NCBI GenBank assembly: GCA_002492295.1
Contig: DKYC01000060.1
Location: forward strand, 1 to 30,689
Length of the DNA stretch: 30,689 nt
From: Lachnospiraceae bacterium UBA7110
GTDB lineage: Bacteria; Bacillota; Clostridia; Lachnospirales; Lachnospiraceae
Direction: 5' to 3'
In this document: in pieces, positions 7,795 through 15,845 of the stretch
Layout of the letters: every line of letters begins with the position of its first letter
How positions within the stretch are numbered: the first letter of the stretch is position 1
Program-made: the position numbers and the translations under genes
The notes under the pieces: model-generated
The model's database searches: none
Told to the model about the DNA's origin: nothing
Seen by the model: the letters and a program-made list of their open reading frames with translations, nothing else

Positions 7795-8383
7795 ATGCCT
7801 TGCTGACAAATCCCCCGCTTGTAATACGCCCGCCGTAGCTGCCCGGACTTATGTTTTCACCCAAAACGCTGTGCGTTCCATTCTTGTCATAAGAGTAAAG
7901 CAAAAATCCCGGACAACGGTTTTCGTCAAGCAGATCATAAACCGTAGACGGTTCTTCCTGCTTCTTCTTATAATGCTCCAACTGATATCTTGCGCTTCTG
8001 TCCGTCTTTAATACGTTTTCGGCTTTTTCCTTACTCTCCTCGTCAGGCTCGGCTGCTGACTTGTCATAATTGACGCCCGCACGCGCATTCGCAAGCTGGC
8101 TTTCCTCAATGGCTGCCATGTACTCCGCCATCTGCTGCGAAAGATGCTGTTTGGGGTCCTTTGATGTGCTGACATAACTATCCTGCTGTGGACACAAATC
8201 GTACCCAATGTGGGCTTTCTGCCGCTTCATATAAGTGTTGATTGCAGCTTCTATCGTCATTGTTCCGACAGGTTTCAGCTTTGCGGCTGATACCGGCTTT
8301 TCGACGTGCGCAACCGTTTCCGAAGCTGGCAATGCACCGATACGCGCAAGCCTCTGCAGGGTCAGCTCCCGCCTCCTATTCAT
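7793..8383 (-). CDS. Hypothetical protein
   Basis: 196 residues from the ATG at 8383, which has GGAGG eight bases upstream; a GTG nine bases earlier is too close to that site. I do not recognise the family. The N-terminus is basic and helical (MNRRRELTLQRLARIGALPAS), the middle (about 75-140) is charged, rich in Glu, Lys and Gln and probably helical, and the C-terminal 45 residues are Gly/Ser/Tyr-rich (ISPGSYGGRITSGGFVSKA) and may form a small folded tail. There is no signal peptide, membrane segment or cysteine pair of the zinc type. It is a single gene, convergent with the transporter and ending in a shared terminator. Confidence 0.65.
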   Translation of the reverse strand: MNRRRELTLQRLARIGALPASETVAHVEKPVSAAKLKPVGTMTIEAAINTYMKRQKAHIGYDLCPQQDSYVSTSKDPKQHLSQQMAEYMAAIEESQLANARAGVNYDKSAAEPDEESKEKAENVLKTDRSARYQLEHYKKKQEEPSTVYDLLDENRCPGFLLYSYDKNGTHSVLGENISPGSYGGRITSGGFVSKA

Positions 8384-8739
8384 TCTTTTCACCTCCGTGT
8401 GAAAAACTACTTTGTAGTGTAAAAATCCGTTTTACCTTAAAATGAATTTTCTGATGTATTTACTTCCCCCTGAAGTTAAGTTCATAAGGTAAGCTATAGT
8501 ATATATCGACATGCACTGCCCGATTTTTTACGTCTGCCAAAGAATATTGTTTCAATTATCTGAAAACTCCATACATTATGTAACCTTACAAGTCAAATGC
8601 TTTAAATCTTTTACCGGCAGCAAAATTTTGTCTTTCTTACTGTTTATTATTTTGCCAAGTCATGTTATAATCAATATAAATTAATATCGCATTATGTAAT
8701 TACATAAAATATTTTAAACAGGAAAAGGAGTAACGAGAT
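8384..8739. other. Intergenic region with divergent control signals
   Basis: 356 bases without a convincing gene. It separates the divergent genes at 8383 and 8740. An extended -10 element, TGTTATAAT (8663-8671), serves the plus-strand gene at 8740; no clear -35 is visible, as is usual for extended -10 promoters. AT-rich sequence around 8490-8500 could hold the minus-strand promoter, but none is clear. No long repeat or RNA fold was noticed. Confidence 0.5.
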
Positions 8740-9075
8740 ATGTTTACGGAAGAAAAGTTAGAACAGCATTATTCTTCAATTCCCTCTGATACCTTGCATA
8801 TTATCAGAGACGAGTATAAATGGGCGCTTGAGGAGTGCGGTGTGCACAATGATGAGCAGTTACGTTATATAGAAAAAGCGCTCTCCCTGCGCGGAGAAAG
8901 CCTTGCCGTACGTCTGAACCGCAAAATTTTGTTTTTATGTAAATGCGGTCAAAGCCGTATTGTCACAACAAACGTACCGGAAGATAAAATTAAAATGTTT
9001 ATTTTTGACCAGTACAATGTAATGTGTCCGAAATGCCGGAATACGAATATGTACACATGGAAATACATGGACTAA
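8740..9075 (+). CDS. Small zinc-ribbon hypothetical protein
   Basis: 111 residues with a good ribosome site (AAAAGGAG) before the ATG. The first 60 residues look helical. The C-terminal half contains C67-x-C69 and C96-x2-C99, a four-cysteine arrangement consistent with one structural zinc. I do not recognise a named family. A small DNA-, RNA- or protein-binding role is possible but not shown. It is transcribed alone from an extended -10 promoter and ends in a strong hairpin. Confidence 0.75.
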   Translation: MFTEEKLEQHYSSIPSDTLHIIRDEYKWALEECGVHNDEQLRYIEKALSLRGESLAVRLNRKILFLCKCGQSRIVTTNVPEDKIKMFIFDQYNVMCPKCRNTNMYTWKYMD

Positions 9076-9109
9076 GGGGCTTTTCTACAGCCCTTTAATC
9101 CATGTATTT
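9061..9109. terminator. Long bidirectional terminator
   Basis: AAATACATGGA (9061-9071) pairs perfectly with TCCATGTATTT (9099-9109), and an inner stem joins AAGGGGCT with AGCCCTTT. The left arm starts inside the end of the zinc-ribbon gene and the right arm abuts the stop of the convergent gene at 9110, so it can stop transcription from both sides. Confidence 0.85.
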
Positions 9110-9568
9110 TTAACATCCCGTTTCATTCTTTTCTATTGATTCCCGCTCCTCCCGCTTTGCTTTTTCCATGTATACCAAACCCAAAATCACAAAAATGAAG
9201 CTTCCATACAGACACGCAAAATAACATTTCGCAACCGGTGTCGAAGTCTTTACACCATCTAAATTTGCATATAATCTGCCATTGGATAAATATGCTTTCA
9301 CTTTTTGTCCGGGTGAATATTGATATGACTTGAATGCATTCCCAAGTTCATGCACTTTCCCTTTATAGGTCACCCTGACCTCGTAAATATCATAGGTATC
9401 GCTTGACCTCCATTTTCGTATATGTTTTGTTTCTGCGCTTACGACAGTTGCCTGAACTTCCTGATACTTCACATTCTGCAGTTCCATGACAATCCGCAGG
9501 ATAATCATGCCAATCAGGCATACCGCAAAAGCACACCATATCAGCCTGGATTTCTTTTTCATACTCAT
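9110..9568 (-). CDS. DUF3592-like membrane protein
   Basis: 152 residues from the ATG at 9568, whose GGAGG site lies at the very end of the upstream gene; a TTG at 9577 is too close to that site. Two membrane helices (about residues 9-30 and 112-134) flank an external beta-rich domain with the pattern QATVVSAETK, YEVRVTYKGK, YSPGQKVKAYL, as in DUF3592 proteins. Function unknown. The start is 5 bases beyond the end of the YjbR/MmcQ stop, so the pair is probably translationally coupled. No catalytic residues are apparent. Confidence 0.7.
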   Translation of the reverse strand: MSMKKKSRLIWCAFAVCLIGMIILRIVMELQNVKYQEVQATVVSAETKHIRKWRSSDTYDIYEVRVTYKGKVHELGNAFKSYQYSPGQKVKAYLSNGRLYANLDGVKTSTPVAKCYFACLYGSFIFVILGLVYMEKAKREERESIEKNETGC

Positions 9569-9573
9569 GCCAG

Positions 9574-9951
9574 TCAAAGCCTCCTTTGAACTTTAACGCT
9601 CTTCTTTTGTTTCCGTACCGGTTTCCCGACAATCAGATCATAGCTCTCGGATATCATCCGTTTGATGTCATTTTCGGGAACGGAACCGTCAAGGATAATC
9701 GTATTCCAGTGTTCTTTGTTTTGATGCCATCCCGGTATGACCGCCTCATACGTCTGCCGCCAAAAATCACGCCATTCCGGGTTGACTTTCACATTTACCC
9801 AAATATTGCCTTCCCGTTCATATGTCAGCGCAAAGGTTTTCCTGTTCTTCCTATAACGGACAAGCTGCCAGTTGTCATCGTGGAACGGCGCATCCTGGTA
9901 TACGTTTGGAAAGCCCAGGCAGTACGCCAGCACTTCTTCTCTTGTTGTCAT
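9574..9951 (-). CDS. YjbR/MmcQ family protein
   Basis: 125 residues starting MTTREEVLAYCLGFP from the ATG at 9951 with AGAGGAG upstream. The C-terminal block PEWRDFWRQTYEAVIPGWHQNK and the HWNTIILDGSVPENDIKRMI segment are the hallmarks of the YjbR/MmcQ (DUF419, CyaY-like fold) family. These are small cytosolic proteins with a double-wing DNA-binding-like fold and no firmly established biochemical role. It is the first gene of a two-gene operon with the DUF3592-like protein, driven by the promoter at 10061-10089. Confidence 0.9.
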   Translation of the reverse strand: MTTREEVLAYCLGFPNVYQDAPFHDDNWQLVRYRKNRKTFALTYEREGNIWVNVKVNPEWRDFWRQTYEAVIPGWHQNKEHWNTIILDGSVPENDIKRMISESYDLIVGKPVRKQKKSVKVQRRL

Positions 9952-10060
9952 ATCCAAAACTCCTCTTTATCGTATTTATACTGTTTATACTGGTTTTGTA
10001 TTCTTTCACGCGTCCGGCGGACCCACGGACTGCCTCCAATCCCGGAATAACGGCACTGAA

Positions 10061-10089
10061 ATTATAACACGAATCCGGCTGGTTCACAA
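10061..10089 (-). promoter_or_regulatory. Promoter of the YjbR/DUF3592 operon
   Basis: Minus strand TTGTGA (10089-10084), 17 bases, consensus TATAAT (10066-10061), with TG one base before the -10 element. About 100 bases of leader follow, including a GTCCG/CGGAC hairpin, before the YjbR start. Confidence 0.7.
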
Positions 10090-10142
10090 TGACTATGACC
10101 CAAAATCATCGGATTCATCCATACCCCTGATTAATCTATATC

Positions 10143-11243
10143 TCACTCTCTTATCGTCATCTCATAGTTTCCCGATATTCCGCATCCACTTACATTTTCT
10201 TCTGCTTTCTGAAGATTTAGGACTTCCACATTAATCTGATTGGGCAGAAACATAATATGAAGCGTTCCCGCCCCACCCCATCCATCGTCAGTAAACTCAT
10301 AAAACAGTTCCCCGTTTTGAATCGTCCCCGCAATATCTTCCACAGACGCAATCCGCTCCGTTGCCTCCTGCTCCGTGAAAAAAGTTCCGTAAAATTCATT
10401 GCCATTGCTGATACTGCATATCAACCCGTTTCCGCTTTCTGGCATAGGATTCTCATATGCCGCAACATATCCGGGGTTTACAGTCCATTTTCCCGTATAG
10501 CTTTCATAATTTGTAAGCGGTTCCTTTCCATTTATCAGCTGGATCAGTCATTTGATGTCTTTCGCCAGCACATTGCTTTCAAGCGGAAGATAATCGTTAA
10601 TCTTATCGCTGAGTCCCTTGTTATAGGTAAAATAGTCCCCGTAATCTTCATAAATCCGCACTGCTGTATAGGGTATCGCCCCCTGCGGTCCGATACCCTT
10701 CATATACTCTGCTCCTATGACTACGTCCTCGTTCCCATCAGCATTCGTATCCGTAAACATGACAAACTTCACATCCCAGTAAAAATCATAACTGGTATAA
10801 TCTTCACCGATATACGGAAACTGATACAGGATTTCATCATTCTTTAACAGATAGAACGCTACATCTTCCCTCAAGTCTCTTCCCGAAGGAGCAGGCTCGT
10901 ATGACACAAACCTCACTTCTCCCCAGTCATTTAACTTTGCATGGAAAGACTGTTCCTCTATAATCCTTTCCTCATCCAATTTGTCCTGACTGGAAATCTC
11001 CTCTGATATCTGTCCAGACTCCTTTGTCTGCTCCGCCAGCTCTGACTCTTCCGATTTTTCTGATTGTTCCTGTGATGCCTCATCCAACAGGTCTTCCTCT
11101 TCCATGTCCTGCTGTATTTGTAAAGCGATATCAGAATCTTCCTGTCCTGTCTGTTCCTGTATTCCCTGCCTTTCACATCCCACAAGCGGCATGGAAGCCA
11201 CCGCAATTCCCAATATGGTACTCTCTTTTTTCCTATTATGCAT
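10143..11243 (-). pseudogene. Lipoprotein gene interrupted by an in-frame TGA
   Basis: From the ATG at 11243 the protein opens with a basic start and a hydrophobic segment ending in PLVGC, a lipobox, then a long Glu/Gln/Ser-rich linker (residues 27-95) and a folded domain with TDTNADGNEDVVIG, an FG-GAP/VCBS-like acidic loop. After KDIK a TGA (10550-10548) stops translation at 231 residues. The same frame continues without another stop for 134 codons to 10143, with coherent sequence (YESYTGKW, ISNGNEFYGTFF, DDGWGGAGTLHI). One base change would restore a 366-codon gene. Either the stop is real and the protein is truncated, or it is a sequence error. Function unknown; surface-attached. Confidence 0.7.
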
Positions 11244-11353
11244 TTTTACAATACCCTCATAATTACAAACAAAAATCCATTTCCTTATCTGACATTAAAA
11301 AGCCCTATTCCATAATCTTTCGGAAATCATAATATATTTGGATATAATACCAT

Positions 11354-12283
11354 TTATTTGCTATGCAAAGTAAGTTCTGACAAGGGTTTAAAAGTATACC
11401 CCATCTCCTCCCATTTTGTCAGCAATTCATCTAAGATTTCCCCGTTTGTCTGCGAGGTATTGTGTAACAGTACGATTGCTCCCGGGTGGATGCGAGTTGT
11501 CAATTTATCAAACGCTTCCGAGTGGCTTGGCTGTTTCCCGGTATCCCAGTCCACATAGGCAAGGCTCCAGAAAATTGTGCTGTAGCCTGTTTCCTGCGCC
11601 ATTTTGACATTTTCGGCATTGCATTTGCCCTGTGGCGGCCGGTAATATTTTGAAAGCTGTCTGCCTGTAATTTCATAAAACAGGTCTGCTACATCACTTA
11701 ATTCTTTTTGGAAGGATTCTTTATCCGATATTGCCGACATATCAGGATGGTGGTAGGTATGGTTGCCTACTGCGTGTCCTTCCTCCACCATTCGTTTTAC
11801 CAAATCAGGAGCAGTTTCCAAAAAATGCCCTACTACGAAAAAGGTTGCATTTACATTGTGCTTTTTCAGTGCGTCCAGTATCGGCTCCGTATTTCCGTTC
11901 TCATATCCGCAGTCAAATGTAAGATAAATGACTTTCTTGCTGTCATCTCCCACATAATACGCATCATACCATGCAAGATCTTCTGCCGATGCGTTTCCTA
12001 CGGATTGCGTGCCGGGCTCGCCAAAAGAAAGTCCCCAGTCATCCGATGCAAATTTCAGTTCAAAGCCTTCTGGCGGCTGATTTTTGACCATGGGCTGTTC
12101 CGTTTTGACCATGATATCCTCTTGCGTTTCTGTGCTTTCGAATCGGGCAGTTGTTTCCTGTTCGACCGTTTCCTGTATTTCATGTTCCTGCTTTTCCGAA
12201 CCGCCGCATCCTGCTAAAAGTACAAACGCCGCAATCACAGCAGGAATGACGCGGCTTCTTTTTTTTCCGTATTTTTTCATCAT
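11354..12283 (-). CDS. PdaA-like polysaccharide deacetylase lipoprotein
   Basis: 309 residues. A basic N-terminus, hydrophobic core and LLAGC lipobox (Cys26) predict a membrane-anchored lipoprotein, followed by a Glu/Thr-rich linker to about residue 65. The NodB-type deacetylase domain has motif 1 LTFDCGYENG (D124), metal ligands H175 and H179 in GNHTYHH, motif 3 YRPPQGKCN, motif 4 SLAYVDWD and motif 5 LLHNTS. The FD-x-GYENG form and the following ILDALKKHNVNATFFVVGHF match PdaA-type peptidoglycan N-acetylmuramic acid deacetylases, which make muramic delta-lactam in spore cortex. The second acidic residue of the canonical TFDDG is Cys here (Asn in Bacillus PdaA, from memory). A spore or envelope role is inferred. 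Confidence 0.88.
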   Translation of the reverse strand: MMKKYGKKRSRVIPAVIAAFVLLAGCGGSEKQEHEIQETVEQETTARFESTETQEDIMVKTEQPMVKNQPPEGFELKFASDDWGLSFGEPGTQSVGNASAEDLAWYDAYYVGDDSKKVIYLTFDCGYENGNTEPILDALKKHNVNATFFVVGHFLETAPDLVKRMVEEGHAVGNHTYHHPDMSAISDKESFQKELSDVADLFYEITGRQLSKYYRPPQGKCNAENVKMAQETGYSTIFWSLAYVDWDTGKQPSHSEAFDKLTTRIHPGAIVLLHNTSQTNGEILDELLTKWEEMGYTFKPLSELTLHSK

Positions 12284-12401
12284 CTTTACTCCTCTTTTTC
12301 ATCTGTGCTTTAATACCCGACTTTTTTATTTTACGACCGCAACGCACCATATTTATATCTAAATTGCATCAAAACTGCATCATTTTAAAAATTGAAAAAA
12401 A

Positions 12402-12428
12402 CAGGGACTCCTTTTTCAAGTGTCCCTG
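12402..12428 (-). terminator. Terminator of the ferredoxin / REC-synthetase operon
   Basis: On the minus strand CAGGGAC (12428-12422) pairs with GTCCCTG (12408-12402) and is followed by a run of T. The stop codon of the upstream gene lies in the loop. Confidence 0.85.
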
Positions 12429-13486
12429 CAAAAAAATGCGTCGCCTGGATTGTCAATCTGATTTCGGATTTCCTGCATCTGATAATCCAGCTCTTCAATC
12501 GAATCCGCACATACCTTCAACTGCCGCTCAATTTCTTCCGTATTGTTAATATCTTTTTTATATCTTAATTTGTGCTCCAGACTCGCCCAAAAGTCCATTG
12601 CAATCGTTCGGAACTGTACCTCTGCCTTAATATATTTTTTCTCATCAGGCAGAAAAACCGGAACATCCAAAATCAGATGAAGGCTTCTGTAACCGTTTGA
12701 CTTCGGTTCCTTAATATAATCCTTCTCCTTAAGCAGAATAATGTCGTCCTGTCTGACCAAAAGTTCTGCCAGTCGGTAAATATCATCCGGAAAGGAACAG
12801 ATGACACGCAGTCCCGCTACATCCGTTATGTACTCCCTGATATTTTCTATCGTAATGGGATGTCCTTTTCTCTCTAATTTTTTGTAAATGCTTTCGGGTT
12901 TCTTTAATCTGCTTTTAATCGACTCAAACGGATTCCGCTTATATTCCTCGGAGAACATGGAATTAAGCACCTTCAGCCTTGTTTCCACCTCCATAATCGC
13001 AGAGCTGTACTCTATCATCATTTTGTTGAAAGGCTCCAATCTGCCAAGGCGCCCCTCCTGCATTCTGATAATCCTTGACTGCTCCGCCACCCGGATTTCC
13101 AACTCATTTTTGCAATTGAACATTTCAATTGTATTTTTCACCCTGTTTTGGACAATCGACGCCACAAACGGTTTGTGGATAAAATCAGAAACGCCCAGCT
13201 GAAAACATTGATTTTCAACCTCAATCGCATGCTCGGCGCTGATAATAAGGATTGGAACCCTGCTAATCCAGTCATTCTTTTTCATTTCCACAATGACATC
13301 AAAACCGTCAAGATTCGGCATATGTAAGTCCAATAAAAGCGCTACGATTTCATCATGGCATTCCTGCAGCTGTTGCAAGGCTTCCCCGCCGTCGTCTGCC
13401 GTTACCACAATGTAATCGTCTTTTAAGATATTGTATAGAATTTCGCGGTTGACTTCCTCGTCATCCACAATCAGTATCTTTTGCAT
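12416..13486 (-). CDS. Response-regulator receiver domain fused to a (p)ppGpp synthetase domain
   Basis: 356 residues. Residues 1-120 are a CheY-like receiver: D8/D9, phosphoacceptor D53 in LLLDLHMPNLDG, Ser in ILIISAEH, Lys in FIHKPF. A charged helical linker (about 122-170) follows. Residues 175-335 match the RelQ/YjbM-type small alarmone synthetase: SRLKKPESIYKKLERKG, ITDVAGLRVICSFPDDIYRL, KSNGYRSLHLILDVPVF, EVQFRTIAMDFWASLEHKLRYK. The GYRSLH and EVQ-x-RT-x4-DFWA-x2-EH motifs carry the catalytic residues, so synthesis of (p)ppGpp from ATP and GDP/GTP looks possible. No HD hydrolase, TGS or ACT domain is present. The start is ATG 13486, seven bases after the ferredoxin gene. Control of alarmone synthesis by phosphorylation is the obvious inference; no kinase lies next to it. 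Confidence 0.9.
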   Translation of the reverse strand: MQKILIVDDEEVNREILYNILKDDYIVVTADDGGEALQQLQECHDEIVALLLDLHMPNLDGFDVIVEMKKNDWISRVPILIISAEHAIEVENQCFQLGVSDFIHKPFVASIVQNRVKNTIEMFNCKNELEIRVAEQSRIIRMQEGRLGRLEPFNKMMIEYSSAIMEVETRLKVLNSMFSEEYKRNPFESIKSRLKKPESIYKKLERKGHPITIENIREYITDVAGLRVICSFPDDIYRLAELLVRQDDIILLKEKDYIKEPKSNGYRSLHLILDVPVFLPDEKKYIKAEVQFRTIAMDFWASLEHKLRYKKDINNTEEIERQLKVCADSIEELDYQMQEIRNQIDNPGDAFFCRDT

Positions 13487-13493
13487 ACTTATG

Positions 13494-13688
13494 CTATCTC
13501 TCCTCTAAAACCAATGCCTTTTTAGGACAAAAGTTTGCACATTTTCCGCATCTGATGCACTTTTCGTCATCAACGGTCGGAGCCTGAAATCCCTCTTGTA
13601 CCAATGCGCCGACAGGACAGATTTTAACTGACGGACAGTTGTGGTTTTGCGGACAGTTTTCGATGATTACTCTCAGTCTTTTTTCCAT
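13494..13688 (-). CDS. 4Fe-4S ferredoxin-like protein
   Basis: 64 residues with a GGGGGA ribosome site. The C-terminal half has CIRCGKCANFCPKKAL, a classical C-x2-C-x2-C-x3-CP cluster motif. The N-terminal half has CPQNHNCPSVKICPVGAL with irregular Cys spacing and a closing CPVGAL, so a second cluster is likely. It could carry electrons or sense redox state. It is the first gene of an operon with the receiver-(p)ppGpp synthetase fusion, seven bases apart, which hints at a functional link between redox state and alarmone production. Confidence 0.85.
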   Translation of the reverse strand: MEKRLRVIIENCPQNHNCPSVKICPVGALVQEGFQAPTVDDEKCIRCGKCANFCPKKALVLEER

Positions 13689-13726
13689 AGCTTATTTCCC
13701 CCTTCTAACTTAATGCTACCTATTTC

Positions 13727-13755
13727 ATCATATCTGATTTTCCCTTGCACCGCAA
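13727..13755 (-). promoter_or_regulatory. Promoter of the ferredoxin / REC-synthetase operon
   Basis: Minus strand TTGCGG (13755-13750), 17 bases, TATGAT (13732-13727), roughly 40 bases upstream of the ferredoxin start codon. Confidence 0.6.
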
Positions 13756-13821
13756 TGCCATATCCCAGTTTTTACAAAAATTTACAAAAATCTTAATTAA
13801 ATTACAAAAAACCCGTATAAA

Positions 13822-13850
13822 AACCCCCAAGCCATTCAGACTTGAGGGTT
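13822..13850 (-). terminator. Terminator of the PTS operon
   Basis: Minus strand AACCCTCAAG (13850-13841) pairs with CTTGGGGGTT (13831-13822) with one G-U pair and a 9-base loop, followed by a T-rich tail. It lies 20 bases after the EI stop codon. Confidence 0.85.
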
Positions 13851-13869
13851 ATAGGATGAACAATAAAAA

Positions 13870-15504
13870 CTACATCGCCCGCACCTTCTCGCGGACTTTT
13901 AACACCATAGGCGGCGCTACGGACAACTCGTCTACGCCCATATTGACAAAGGTTTCTGTCAGTGCGGTATCTGCACCTAATTCTCCGCAGATGCCTACCC
14001 ACTTCCCGCATTTGTGGGCGTTGTCAACCACCATCTGAATCATGCGAAGGATTGCTTTGTGATGCGGATTGTAAAAATCTTCCAGTCGTTGATTCTGCCG
14101 GTCAATGGCAAGAGTATACTGCGTCAAGTCATTTGTTCCTATACTGAAGAAATCTGCGAGCTGTGCCAGCTCGTCGCTGACCATCACGGCTGCCGGTGTC
14201 TCTATCATAATGCCCTGTTCCGGTATCCGGTACGGAATTTCGTTCTGTTTCAATTCCTGCTCCACTTCTGCAACGATTGCCTTAATCTGCTTTACTTCCT
14301 CAGCGGATATAATCATCGGATACATAATCGAAAGATTGCCATACGCCGCCGCCCGCAGAAGCGCCCGAAGCTGTGTCTTAAAAATATCCGGCTGTTTTAA
14401 GCAGATGCGGATTGCCCTGTAACCCATTGCGGGATTATCCTCTTTGCCAAGCTCAAAGTAATCTGCCTGCTTATCCGCGCCAATGTCAAGCGTCCGGATA
14501 ATGACCTTCTTCTTTCCCATTGTCTGCACAACCTGTTTATATGCCTGAAACTGTTCCTCCTCCGTGGGGAAATTGTCACGCCCCAAGTACAGAAATTCAC
14601 TGCGGAACAATCCGATGCCGCCGGCGTCGTTTTCCAGCACATAACCTACGTCACTGACACTGCCGATATTTGCATAGATGTCAATCCTTCTTCCGTCGCT
14701 TGTTTCGTTTTTCTTGCCCTTTAATTCCTGAAGTAAACGGAGCTTTTCCTTATCATTCCTGATTTTTTCTTCCGCCTCGTTACATTGAACCACTGTCGGC
14801 TCAAAAATGACCTCGCCTGCCGCTCCGTCCACAATCGCCGTCATTCCTGTATAAACTTCGTCCAAGTCCACAGGCACGCCAATCAGCGCAGGGATATTCA
14901 TCATGCGGGCCAAAATTGCCGTATGGGAATTTGTAGAGCCATGCACGGTCACAAACGCCAGTATTTTTTCCTTATCCATCTGAACCGTTTCGCTTGGGCT
15001 TAAATCGTCCGCAACAATAATCGACGGCTCCATCGAAGAAAAATCCACACCGCCCTGACCGGACAGGTTTCTGATCAGGCGCGCGGATATATCTTTTACA
15101 TCCGCCGCGCGCGCCTGCATATATTCATCATCCATTCCCGCAAACATGTCTGCAAAATTATCGCCCGTAATCGCCACTGCATATTCCGCGTTTACCATTT
15201 CCGTCCGGATGACATGATAAATGGCGTCTAAATAATCATCATCCTCAAGCATCATCTGATGAACCTCGAAAATTGCGGCGCTGGATTCCCCGACCTCTTT
15301 CACTGCCTTGTCATAAAGCGCGCCAAGCTGCTGCTGCGCATTTGCCACCGCGCCATGGACACGTTCGATTTCCTGTTCCGCGTCCGTAATTTTTGTCCTT
15401 CTGACCTGCTCCTGACTGCCCCGCAGAACCAGTACCTTTCCCATTGTAATCCCGTTATATACCGTTTTCCCAATCAATTTTTTCCCCGAAACATTTTCTG
15501 CCAT
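13870..15504 (-). CDS. ptsI: PTS Enzyme I (phosphoenolpyruvate-protein phosphotransferase)
   Basis: 544 residues, start ATG 15504 with AAGGAGG. It transfers phosphate from PEP to HPr in the cytosol. The phospho-His is H194 in GSTNSHTAILARMMNIPAL. The PEP-binding barrel shows GIGLFRSEFLYLGRD, GYRAIRICL, YPMI, GIMIETPAA, FSIGTNDLTQYTLA and the catalytic Cys in GICGELGAD. The ends are slightly short against the usual 570 residues but all active-site blocks are present. It is the last gene of the operon, after its own HPr, EII, dehydrogenase and kinase genes. General EI genes normally sit with a housekeeping HPr, so this may be a dedicated copy, though this cannot be proven without the rest of the genome. 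Confidence 0.95.
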   Translation of the reverse strand: MAENVSGKKLIGKTVYNGITMGKVLVLRGSQEQVRRTKITDAEQEIERVHGAVANAQQQLGALYDKAVKEVGESSAAIFEVHQMMLEDDDYLDAIYHVIRTEMVNAEYAVAITGDNFADMFAGMDDEYMQARAADVKDISARLIRNLSGQGGVDFSSMEPSIIVADDLSPSETVQMDKEKILAFVTVHGSTNSHTAILARMMNIPALIGVPVDLDEVYTGMTAIVDGAAGEVIFEPTVVQCNEAEEKIRNDKEKLRLLQELKGKKNETSDGRRIDIYANIGSVSDVGYVLENDAGGIGLFRSEFLYLGRDNFPTEEEQFQAYKQVVQTMGKKKVIIRTLDIGADKQADYFELGKEDNPAMGYRAIRICLKQPDIFKTQLRALLRAAAYGNLSIMYPMIISAEEVKQIKAIVAEVEQELKQNEIPYRIPEQGIMIETPAAVMVSDELAQLADFFSIGTNDLTQYTLAIDRQNQRLEDFYNPHHKAILRMIQMVVDNAHKCGKWVGICGELGADTALTETFVNMGVDELSVAPPMVLKVREKVRAM

Positions 15505-15536
15505 AGATTACCTCCTTGCTGTCAGCAGCACGCCCC

Positions 15537-15794
15537 TTACAGGTTTTCTTTTAAAAAGGTTTCCAATGCTGCAACCGCCGCATCTTCGTCGTCGCCTTCC
15601 ACCTGCACCGTAATCTCCATGCCCTGTTTTGCACCCAGCCCCATTAATCCGAACACCTTTTTTGCATCCGCTTTCTTTCCATCCTTTAAAACGGAAACGT
15701 TAGATGAAAACGTTTTTGCCAATTTCACCAGTTCCCCCGCAGGACGCGCATGAATGCCCTCTTTATCTGTAATCACGTATGTAAATTCCTTCAT
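15537..15794 (-). CDS. ptsH: HPr phosphocarrier lacking the regulatory Ser46
   Basis: 85 residues. The catalytic site GIHARPAG contains H15 with Arg17, so phosphate transfer from EI to EIIA is intact. The regulatory site normally reads K-S46-I-M-G-V-M-S-L-G; here it is K45-K46-V-F-G-L-M-G52-L-G, with Lys in place of Ser46 and Gly in place of Ser52. HPr kinase/phosphorylase therefore cannot phosphorylate the usual residue, and the protein should not act as a P-Ser-HPr corepressor of CcpA. The gene sits between the kinase and EI genes, fitting a dedicated carrier. It resembles HPr-like parts of specialised PTS more than a housekeeping HPr. Confidence 0.93.
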   Translation of the reverse strand: MKEFTYVITDKEGIHARPAGELVKLAKTFSSNVSVLKDGKKADAKKVFGLMGLGAKQGMEITVQVEGDDEDAAVAALETFLKENL

Positions 15795-15845
15795 ATTAAT
15801 ATCCTTCCTTCCTATTTTTATCTATCTGATTTTAATCTGTCTGAT

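Noticed and set aside
10548..10550. TGA in the lipoprotein gene as a selenocysteine codon
   Set aside because: The context is not redox-active and no stem-loop of the bacterial SECIS type was noticed just downstream.
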